From an uncultured Chlamydiae bacterium (lineage in GTDB: Bacteria > Chlamydiota > Chlamydiia > Chlamydiales > CALBHK01): a stretch of DNA of 6,252 nucleotides. The stretch is taken from positions 1-6,252 of the forward strand of contig CALBHK010000361.1 of assembly GCA_937894565.1 (NCBI GenBank). The letters are read 5' to 3'. Shown here piece by piece: positions 1 to 5,276 of this stretch; the stretch's first letter is position 1; the number at the start of each line of letters is the position of its first letter. The translations under genes and the position numbers were made by a program. The notes under the pieces are model-generated. The model was not told the DNA's origin. It saw only the letters and a list, made by a program, of their open reading frames with translations, and searched no databases.

Positions 1-55
1 CGCAGCCTGAAGGGCTGCAAGAGTTAGCCTGATGCGTATGCCTGCCCATCCTGTT
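1..55 (+). repeat. Left terminal inverted repeat, outer 55 bp
   Basis: Bases 1-55 are identical to the reverse complement of 6198-6252. Identity stops abruptly at base 56, where TT here faces CC on the other side, but recognisable similarity continues inward to about 130. The repeat contains a small hairpin at 2-18 and one copy of a roughly 31-bp unit at 21-51 with core GTATGCCTGCCCATCC, then a pyrimidine-rich tract. No transposase or other mobility gene lies between the two ends, so this is not shown to be a transposon end. It may be a dispersed repeat at which the assembly broke, because the identical stretch sits exactly at the window edges. Confidence 0.95.
2..18. other. Hairpin inside left terminal repeat
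   Basis: GCAGCC (2-7) and GGCTGC (13-18) are perfectly complementary around a 5-nt loop, giving a GC-rich 6-bp stem. It is mirrored at the other end of the window. Read outward (minus strand), it could be the stem of an intrinsic terminator, but the bases that would have to form the T-run lie outside the window, so this cannot be decided. Confidence 0.55.
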
Positions 56-80
56 TTTCTTCTGTCTTCTTATGTTTTGT

Positions 81-109
81 GATTTAGATTGTGTATACCT
101 GCCTATCCT
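81..109 (+). repeat. Inner, diverged copy of the left repeat unit
   Basis: This stretch repeats the unit at 21-51 with a period of about 57 bp. It shares GTAT-CCTGCC and an ATCC end, but has lost bases in its first half. It agrees better with the inner copy on the right side (18 of 19 positions over the TGTGTAT.CCTGCCTATCC core) than with its outer neighbour. A pyrimidine-rich stretch ending in eight T residues (122-129) follows, and this too is mirrored near 6127-6134. The two-unit array therefore appears to exist as a block at both ends. Confidence 0.75.
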
Positions 110-166
110 CTTTTGTTTCTGTTTTTTTTCTTCACAAATAAGCAAATATGGCATAAAATCACTCTT

Positions 167-1495
167 ATGCCTTCAAGAGAAAAATGGACATCTAAAGTTG
201 GGTTTATTCTTGCCGCAGCGGGCGCCGCTGTTGGACTTGGGAATCTGCAGCGCTTTCCTCATATGGTCGCCAGCAATGGAGGCGCCGCGTTTGTATTTAT
301 TTATCTTATATGTGTCATCATTCTAAGCATTCCCTTAATGCTCAATGAATTTGCGGTCGGGCGCGCGGCTCAAAAAAATCCTGTAGCTGCCATTGAAAAG
401 CTCAAACCTCGCTCTGCCTGGAAACATGTCGGTACTCTGGGTATCTTAACTGCCTTTTTTATTCTTTGTTACTATATTGTCGCAGCCGGTTGGGCCCTCT
501 CTTATGTCTTTCAGATGTCTACGGGTACCATTATTCCTCACGAAGCTCTCACCTCTAACCCTCTCTATACTATTGGTTCAACTGCTCTCATGCTTTTACC
601 TACCATTTACATTGTCTCCAAGGGACTTAAAGGAGGACTAGAAAAATGGAGCAAAATTTTAATGCCTACCTTGGCTGTTTTACTCCTCATCCTTGTTATC
701 CGCTCTCTTTTTCTTCCCAATAGTATACAAGGGCTTACCTTCTATCTCTATCCCGATTTTTCACAAGTTTCGGGACTTACCATTCTTTATGCCCTTGGAC
801 AAGCCTTTTTTTCTCTCTGTATTGGAGAAGCCGTTTTAATCACTTACGGCAGTTATGCAAAAAAAGAAGACAACCTGCTTTCCTGTGCTTTTTATATTGC
901 AGCTTTCGATACAGGGGTGGCTTTCTGCGCAGGTCTTATCATCTTCCCTGCACTCTTTGCTTTTAACCAAGATCCCTACCAAGGCTCGGGGCTTGTCTAT
1001 AACGTCATGCCGCATGTCTTTTTGCAAATGCCCTTTGGTAACTTACTTGGAACACTCTTCTTTGTGATCCTCACTTTTGCGGCTCTTACTACGTGCATTG
1101 CTCTTCTAGATATGCCAGTTGCTTATCTAAAAGAAAACCACAAATGGTCTCAAAGTAAAGGAGCATGGGTAATGGGGACAATTGCTTTCCTCATCAGCAT
1201 TCCAGTAGCACTTTCAAAAGGAGCTAATGATTGGCTGACAAATTTGAAACTTCCCCTACTTCCTGAAACTGGCCTCTACGATAGCATGGATTTTTTCTGG
1301 GGAGGGGTCTGCATGGTCCTAGGCGGCCTGCTCTTATCTATTTTTACAGGATGGGTATGGGGAACAGAACATGCAATTGAAGAGCTTAAAAAAGGATCTC
1401 CTTCCTTTGGAAAAATAGGCAAACTTTGGGCTTTAATGATTAAATACGTTGCGCCTATTGCCATTATCTGGATTCTCATCACTCTATTTGTATAG
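167..1495 (+). CDS. Sodium-dependent amino-acid transporter, NSS/SNF family
   Basis: A 442-residue inner-membrane symporter of the neurotransmitter:sodium symporter family (LeuT/MhsT fold), expected to import an amino acid or similar solute with Na+. The ATG at 167 was chosen because MPSREKWTSKVGFILAAAG is the classical family N-terminus; an in-frame TTG at 89 would add 26 residues encoded by repeat DNA. No good ribosome site precedes either start. Visible landmarks are TM1 AVGLGN at 21-26 (Na+ ligands matching LeuT A22, V23, N27), NGGAAF at 37-42, EFAVGR at 61-66, TM3 CYY at 101-103, the unwound TM6 segment at 211-229, D248 at the LeuT N286 position, and TM8 AALTT at 305-309. The length fits the 11-helix bacterial subgroup. 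The usual W before RFP is Q28, and E221 replaces a hydrophobic pocket residue (LeuT F259). Substrate cannot be named. Family certain, start likely. Confidence 0.93.
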   Translation: MPSREKWTSKVGFILAAAGAAVGLGNLQRFPHMVASNGGAAFVFIYLICVIILSIPLMLNEFAVGRAAQKNPVAAIEKLKPRSAWKHVGTLGILTAFFILCYYIVAAGWALSYVFQMSTGTIIPHEALTSNPLYTIGSTALMLLPTIYIVSKGLKGGLEKWSKILMPTLAVLLLILVIRSLFLPNSIQGLTFYLYPDFSQVSGLTILYALGQAFFSLCIGEAVLITYGSYAKKEDNLLSCAFYIAAFDTGVAFCAGLIIFPALFAFNQDPYQGSGLVYNVMPHVFLQMPFGNLLGTLFFVILTFAALTTCIALLDMPVAYLKENHKWSQSKGAWVMGTIAFLISIPVALSKGANDWLTNLKLPLLPETGLYDSMDFFWGGVCMVLGGLLLSIFTGWVWGTEHAIEELKKGSPSFGKIGKLWALMIKYVAPIAIIWILITLFV

Positions 1496-1510
1496 TATAT
1501 AAAAAATTTA

Positions 1511-1539
1511 TTCACAAATTATCCTACTCGATCTAGAAT
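1511..1539 (+). promoter_or_regulatory. Predicted sigma70-type promoter of the TetR/sterol reductase pair
   Basis: TTCACA (1511-1516) and TAGAAT (1534-1539) each match the -35 and -10 consensus at five of six positions, with an ideal 17-bp spacer. Transcription would begin near 1546, about 30 bp before the regulator's ATG. It lies in the 79-bp gap after the transporter, which shows no clear terminator, so read-through from the transporter gene is also possible. Confidence 0.6.
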
Positions 1540-1550
1540 AAACTCGTTTA
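1539..1550. promoter_or_regulatory. Candidate TetR operator palindrome
   Basis: TAAAC-TC-GTTTA is a perfect 5+2+5 inverted repeat that begins at the last base of the predicted -10 box and covers the expected transcription start. This is the usual place for a TetR-family autorepression site. At 12 bp it is shorter than most known TetR-family operators, and only one copy was seen, so the assignment is an inference from position and symmetry. Confidence 0.4.
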
Positions 1551-1574
1551 GCTCCATCATCTTTAAGAGTCCCT

Positions 1575-2207
1575 ATGGCAAAAAAACAGATTTTTAGCAC
1601 AATTGATTTAAAAACAAAAATTGTTTTAAGCGCTAAAGAAATTGTCGTTAAACAGGGACACAAAGCTCTTAACATCAGAGACATTGCTCAAAAAAGCGGC
1701 TGCTCTACAGGCACTCTTTATAATACTTTTAAAAATATGGATGAGATTCTACTCTACGTCAATGGTGAAACGTTAGATCTGCTTCTGGCTACCCTAAAAA
1801 AGGGCTATGAAAACGCCAAACGCACCAAACATGTAGGGAGGTCCATGGGCAAACTTTATATTCATTTTACAAGAGACCATCATGCTCTCTGGACTCTACT
1901 ATTTGATTACCAACACCTGAATCCCAAAGAGATCCCTCACTGGTATCAAGAAAAAGTAGGCTCTCTATTCTCTTTTATACAAAGCACCCTTACATTAGAT
2001 TTAAAAGGAGATCAAAAAAAACTAGCTCAACTAGCGCATACTCTATGGGCCTCTTTACATGGCATTTGCGTGCTAGAATTTAATGGGAAATTGCTCTCTA
2101 CCAAAAGCGATGCACCTGAAAAGCTCTGGGATACGCTTTACATTCATCTTCTAAACGGATTTAAACAGAGCGTTGAAGGCATTGACACCGAATTTACAAA
2201 CGAATAA
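1575..2207 (+). CDS. TetR/AcrR-family transcriptional regulator with WHG-type C-terminal domain
   Basis: A 210-residue cytoplasmic DNA-binding protein, probably a dimeric repressor released by a small ligand. The N-terminal three-helix domain is clear: residues 14-60 carry the family pattern, with the helix-turn-helix in LNIRDIAQKSG (32-42) and the recognition helix around STGTLYNTFKN (44-54). The C-terminal part is all-helical with LWASLHGICVLE at 157-168, the signature of the TetR WHG subgroup. The ATG is preceded by AAGAG at 1565-1569, a weak ribosome site at 5-nt spacing. It has its own promoter and a palindrome that may be its operator, and lies 29 bp upstream of the sterol reductase in the same direction. 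The simplest reading is that it represses itself and the reductase and senses a sterol or other host lipid; the ligand is inference only. Confidence 0.9.
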   Translation: MAKKQIFSTIDLKTKIVLSAKEIVVKQGHKALNIRDIAQKSGCSTGTLYNTFKNMDEILLYVNGETLDLLLATLKKGYENAKRTKHVGRSMGKLYIHFTRDHHALWTLLFDYQHLNPKEIPHWYQEKVGSLFSFIQSTLTLDLKGDQKKLAQLAHTLWASLHGICVLEFNGKLLSTKSDAPEKLWDTLYIHLLNGFKQSVEGIDTEFTNE

Positions 2208-2225
2208 AAGAAGAAATTCAACGAT

Positions 2226-2231
2226 AAGGAG
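2226..2231 (+). promoter_or_regulatory. Strong ribosome binding site for the sterol reductase
   Basis: AAGGAG lies 5 nt before the ATG at 2237. It is the best Shine-Dalgarno match in the window and fixes the reductase start. The contrast with the weak sites of the upstream genes suggests the reductase is translated efficiently from the shared message. Confidence 0.8.
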
Positions 2232-2236
2232 CTAGC

Positions 2237-3595
2237 ATGCAAACAGACACAAGCGGCATGTGGGGAAGAGCCTCTCATTTTTCTCTTTCTACCTTTTTAT
2301 CCACCCTCTTAATTCTCCTCTTCACTCCCTTTATGGTCTTCTATTTTTATATAAGCTGCGTGCATTACCAAGGCTCTTTATTAGGTTTAGCTCTCACAAT
2401 CTTTGATGGAAACTGGGGACTTCTATTCTCTCAACTCCCCCCATTTGAAAAAGAGAGTCTTTTTCTTTGCGCGGGTTGGATTCTCTTACAGCTAATTTTA
2501 GCGCTCTCTTTGCCCGATCTCCTCCATCGCTTCTTACCCGGTTATAGAGGGGGTTTACAAGAAGGAGCTCCCACACCTGCGGGCATTGTGCTCAAATATC
2601 AAATCAATGGCCTGCAAGCTTATCTTATTTCCCACCTCTTATTTTTTAGCGGGGCTTACCTTTTTAACCTATTTTCTCCAGCTATAATTGCTCAAAAGTG
2701 GGGCTCGCTCTTATGGGTGGCCAATGGATTGGGCTATCTGCTTGCCATTTTTGTCTACATCAAAGCCTACCTTTTCCCCACAGAGAAATTAGACCGCAAA
2801 TTTAGCGGCAATTTTTTATATGATTTTTATATGGGAATCGAATTCAATCCCCGTATCGGACCCTTCGATTTTAAACTCTTTTTTAATGGACGTTTGGGTA
2901 TTATTGCCTGGACGCTGATCAACTTTTCATTTGGGGCGCAGCAGTATGCGACTATTGGCTATGTGACCAACTCCATGATCCTGCTCAACATCCTGCAAGC
3001 TATCTATGTCATCGATTTTTTCTGGCATGAAACATGGTATTTAAAAACAATCGACATCTGCCATGACCATTTTGGTTGGATGCTGAGTTGGGGAAATTGT
3101 GTCTGGCTGCCTTACATGTATACTCTGCAAGGTTTATATCTACTTTATCACCCCATTGAACTCTCTACTTCCTATGCCCTTTTTGTGTTTTTATTAGGAT
3201 TATCGGGATATGCCATTTTTAGATCTGCAAACAATCAAAAAGATCTTTTTAGAAGAGAAGGGATAAATGCTAAAATCTGGGGAAAGAATGCGCATAGCAT
3301 TCCCTGTAGTTATACAGCAGCAGATAATAAAGAATTCCAATCACAGCTTCTCATCTCTGGATGGTGGGGAAAAGCGCGGCATTTTAACTATACAGGAGAC
3401 TTAATGTTCTCTCTCTCCACTTGCCTTTGCTGTGGCTTTGAAAGCGCACTTCCTTACTTCTATGCCGTTTATATGATGATTTTACTTGTGCACCGCTGTC
3501 TGCGCTGCGAGAAACGCTGTAAAGCTAAATATGGAAAACCCTGGGAAGAATACGAAAAAAAGGTTCCCTATAGATTAATTCCCGGATTTTTCTAA
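2237..3595 (+). CDS. DHCR7: Sterol delta-7 reductase (7-dehydrocholesterol reductase-like), ERG4/ERG24 family
   Basis: A 452-residue polytopic membrane enzyme expected to reduce a ring double bond of sterols with NADPH. In eukaryotes DHCR7 converts 7-dehydrocholesterol to cholesterol in the endoplasmic reticulum. Collinear blocks shared with animal and plant DHCR7 include LPGYRGGLQEG (100-110), KYQINGLQA (120-128), GNFLYDFYMGIEFNPRIG (191-208; first family signature), FFNGRLGIIAWTLIN (215-229), IDFFWHETWYLKTIDICHDH (259-278), RHFNYTGDL (381-389) and HRCLRCEKRCKAKYG (419-433; second signature). The C-terminal VPYRLIPGFF is also typical, so the protein is full length. One signature residue is unusual: the family D of R-D is C424. 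It probably forms an operon with the TetR gene. No sterol biosynthesis gene is visible here, so acting on host-derived sterols is the likely role. DHCR7 fits better than the delta-14 or delta-24 relatives, but the specificity is unproven. Confidence 0.93.
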   Translation: MQTDTSGMWGRASHFSLSTFLSTLLILLFTPFMVFYFYISCVHYQGSLLGLALTIFDGNWGLLFSQLPPFEKESLFLCAGWILLQLILALSLPDLLHRFLPGYRGGLQEGAPTPAGIVLKYQINGLQAYLISHLLFFSGAYLFNLFSPAIIAQKWGSLLWVANGLGYLLAIFVYIKAYLFPTEKLDRKFSGNFLYDFYMGIEFNPRIGPFDFKLFFNGRLGIIAWTLINFSFGAQQYATIGYVTNSMILLNILQAIYVIDFFWHETWYLKTIDICHDHFGWMLSWGNCVWLPYMYTLQGLYLLYHPIELSTSYALFVFLLGLSGYAIFRSANNQKDLFRREGINAKIWGKNAHSIPCSYTAADNKEFQSQLLISGWWGKARHFNYTGDLMFSLSTCLCCGFESALPYFYAVYMMILLVHRCLRCEKRCKAKYGKPWEEYEKKVPYRLIPGFF

Positions 3596-3610
3596 GTATA
3601 TACTTATATT

Positions 3611-3643
3611 TTTTATTTAAAAATCAATAAATTTTAAATAAAA
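3611..3643. terminator. AT-only inverted repeat after the sterol reductase, possible weak terminator
   Basis: TTTTATTTAAAA (3611-3622) and TTTTAAATAAAA (3632-3643) form a perfect 12-bp inverted repeat around a 9-nt loop, 16 bp after the reductase stop. T-rich DNA flanks the left arm. The stem has no G or C, so its stability as an RNA terminator is doubtful. It could instead be a protein-binding or flexible DNA site. Confidence 0.35.
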
Positions 3644-3769
3644 CCACTATAACATTTTTCTACTTGATTCGCTTCATATCTCCATGCTATCCTGCTGTTC
3701 ATACCGAATACGATTGAAAAATCGGGTTTTGACATCGTCGGCTCTGCATCAAAATTTGTATCTTCACTT

Positions 3770-3793
3770 GCACCTTGCCACAGGCAATAGTGC
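3770..3793. other. Two-part hairpin upstream of pal
   Basis: GCAC (3770-3773) pairs with GTGC (3790-3793), and TTGCC (3775-3779) pairs with GGCAA (3783-3787). This gives nine base pairs interrupted by a small asymmetric bulge, with a 3-nt loop. No T-run follows, so it is not an obvious terminator. It sits about 90 bp before the pal ATG and could be part of the leader RNA. Its significance is uncertain. Confidence 0.35.
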
Positions 3794-3870
3794 TCGCTCC
3801 AGACAAAAATTTTGAGCAGCCTCCTTGCCAAACTTCCAATTTTTCAATCATATCCGGTATATTAAAACCA

Positions 3871-3874
3871 GGAG
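3871..3874 (+). promoter_or_regulatory. Ribosome binding site deciding the pal start
   Basis: GGAG lies 8 nt before the ATG at 3883. Together with the lipoprotein signal peptide that begins exactly at this ATG, it selects 3883 over the in-frame upstream TTG at 3775. Confidence 0.75.
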
Positions 3875-3882
3875 AGCCTTTC

Positions 3883-4572
3883 ATGAAATATTCATTCCTT
3901 TTAATTCTAGCTCTTGCCGCTGCTTTTACGGGCTGCGCGCGTTCCAGCAATGAAGTGTGGGACGACACTAAATCAGCCACCCGCTATATGGGGCATGGCA
4001 TTTCACGTCTTGGAGGCAAGCATGGAGATTCCAGACAAGTCCGTTCCCAAGGCGATTTTTATCCAGATGACGCCTGCTATGAAGAGGATTTTATTCCTCT
4101 TTATGACGATGACGGCGAGGAAATGATCAATTTAGAAAACCCCCAATCGCGTGAAATTCCCGGAGAAGCTGGAGGAGCCATTCCCGGCATTAATCAGTTT
4201 ACTGACCCCTCCACCCACCCCCAACTGAGCTCCATTTTCCGCAACATCCAGTTCGGCTACGATAGCGATCTGGTTAAAGGTGAAGACAACTTAAATTATA
4301 TTCACCGCATTGCCGACTATCTTCAAACCAATCCCAACACCTATATTTTTATCGAAGGGCATTGCGATGAAAGAGGGCCTCAAGCTTATAACTATGCTTT
4401 AGGAGCTCGAAGAGCCAATACAGTGCGCAACTTGTTGATCAAACTCAATACGCATCCAGACCACCTTTTCACCGTCTCTTACGGCAAAGAGCGTCCTCTT
4501 GTAGTTAATAATGAAGAATCAGGCTGGTCAGCTAACCGAAGAGTCCAATTCAAAATATATAGCAGACAATGA
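3883..4572 (+). CDS. pal: Peptidoglycan-associated lipoprotein Pal (OmpA-like C-terminal domain)
   Basis: A 229-residue outer-membrane lipoprotein that anchors the envelope to peptidoglycan as part of the Tol-Pal system. Residues 1-17 are a lipoprotein signal peptide (charged K2, hydrophobic 5-15) ending in FTGC, with C18 as the predicted lipidated cysteine. Residues 19-115 form a linker with an unusual acidic patch around 62-80 (DD, EED, DDDGEE). Residues 117-227 are the OmpA/Pal domain, with the family pattern EGHCDERG at 158-165, N170, the LGARRAN helix at 173-179, VSYGKERP at 198-205 and ANRRVQF at 217-223. D162 and the arginines near 176-177 belong to the conserved peptidoglycan-binding surface. 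The gene starts a tight operon with the LysM gene and murI. TolB, its usual partner immediately upstream, is absent: the preceding gene is the sterol reductase. Confidence 0.94.
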   Translation: MKYSFLLILALAAAFTGCARSSNEVWDDTKSATRYMGHGISRLGGKHGDSRQVRSQGDFYPDDACYEEDFIPLYDDDGEEMINLENPQSREIPGEAGGAIPGINQFTDPSTHPQLSSIFRNIQFGYDSDLVKGEDNLNYIHRIADYLQTNPNTYIFIEGHCDERGPQAYNYALGARRANTVRNLLIKLNTHPDHLFTVSYGKERPLVVNNEESGWSANRRVQFKIYSRQ

Positions 4573-5276
4573 AAAATTTAGACTTCTTTCAAAACTGCAT
4601 TCACTTGCTAAAATTGCCTTTTTTGGCAAATTTATCATTAAATTTTTCGTCCATATGCTTACATATGAATTCAAAATTTTCCAATAAATTTGCTCAAAAA
4701 ATATCAATTTTTTCAAGTAAAGCCAGTTTTAAAAAAAGTCTATTTCTCTTTTTTTTAATCTGTACTCATCTATTGGCGGGAGCGCCCTCAAAGCCTCCCT
4801 CCAGCCCAACTTCCTCCAACATAAATTATCTACAGATAAAAGTGGAAAATCAAGAGTTAGAATTAAACCGGCTAGAGCAGCGTCTTAACAATCAAGATTT
4901 AACCTTGGAAGCCATCCGTAAAGAGCTTCAATCCCTAAAAGAAAAAAACAATAATAAAGAGATCACCGCGCTTAATCAACGCTTGGACATAGTGATTAAT
5001 GATCTAAAAACCCTCCATAGCTTTCTTGAAAAAACAGATCAGGAACTGCTAAGACAAAACAGCGCTCTCAATGAAGTGCACACAACGCTACAAACAGTTG
5101 CCCAAGCTTTTGATGAGCCGGCTGTAGATTCCCCCAATATCTACATTGTGCAAACAGGAGACACATTAGGCGAGATTGCGATCAAAAACCGCACTACAAT
5201 TAAAAAAATCAAAGAGCTCAACGAAATGAGTAAAGACACCATTTTTGTGGGTCAAAAACTGCGTTTAACGAAATGA
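4569..5276 (+). CDS. Secreted coiled-coil protein with C-terminal LysM domain
   Basis: A 235-residue envelope protein predicted to bind peptidoglycan. A hydrophobic segment at 57-69 preceded by basic residues and followed by LLAGA (68-72) looks like a signal peptide cleaved near residue 72. A Ser/Pro-rich stretch (73-83) leads to a long helical, coiled-coil region (about 86-178, rich in E, Q, L, K and N). A single LysM domain at 191-234 ends the protein, with IYIVQTGDTLGEIA at 191-204 and VGQKLRL at 227-233. The ATG at 4569 overlaps the pal stop in an ATGA junction, favouring this start, but it gives an unusually long segment before the signal peptide. The in-frame ATG at 4665 would give a more normal 40-residue signal sequence. 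Chlamydial genomes have a LysM protein at this place after pal; the position also parallels CpoB/YbgF after pal in Proteobacteria, though no TPR repeats are present here. Confidence 0.85.
   Translation: MKNLDFFQNCIHLLKLPFLANLSLNFSSICLHMNSKFSNKFAQKISIFSSKASFKKSLFLFFLICTHLLAGAPSKPPSSPTSSNINYLQIKVENQELELNRLEQRLNNQDLTLEAIRKELQSLKEKNNNKEITALNQRLDIVINDLKTLHSFLEKTDQELLRQNSALNEVHTTLQTVAQAFDEPAVDSPNIYIVQTGDTLGEIAIKNRTTIKKIKELNEMSKDTIFVGQKLRLTK

Larger units (their letters stand above)
3596..3882. other. Non-coding gap between the sterol operon and pal
   Basis: This 287-bp stretch contains no convincing gene. Its first part is very AT-rich with an AT-only inverted repeat (3611-3643). The middle has a short hairpin CGATT-GAAA-AATCG (3711-3724) and a longer two-part hairpin (3770-3793). 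A TTGACA hexamer at 3729-3734 has no good -10 partner at normal spacing (nearest is CAAAAT 15 bp away), and TTGATT/TATCCT (3664-3693, 18-bp spacer) is only four of six on each side. The pal promoter must lie here or upstream, but it cannot be placed with confidence. The pal reading frame stays open upstream to a TTG at 3775, but the encoded residues look like an untranslated leader. Confidence 0.6.

Noticed and set aside
32..82. Tiny 16-codon open frame inside the left repeat
   Set aside because: It has no ribosome site, the inner repeat copy does not preserve the frame, and it is too short to support as a gene.
1..130. CRISPR array
   Set aside because: There are only two diverged units per side, with low-complexity pyrimidine spacers that are similar between sides, and no cas genes.
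89..166. In-frame upstream extension of the transporter from a TTG codon
   Set aside because: The 26 extra residues are encoded by repeat and T-rich DNA, while MPSREKW at 167 matches the usual family N-terminus.
3729..3757. TTGACA as the -35 of a pal promoter
   Set aside because: The hexamer is perfect, but no good -10 box occurs at 16-18 bp. The nearest candidate, CAAAAT, is only 15 bp away with four matches.
3775..3882. Longer form of Pal starting at a TTG
   Set aside because: It would bury the lipoprotein signal peptide 36 residues inside the protein. The ATG at 3883 has a GGAG site and a proper signal sequence.
3634..3980. Minus-strand open frames across the pal leader
   Set aside because: They overlap the pal start, have no recognisable domains and look like chance frames opposite non-coding and signal-peptide DNA.
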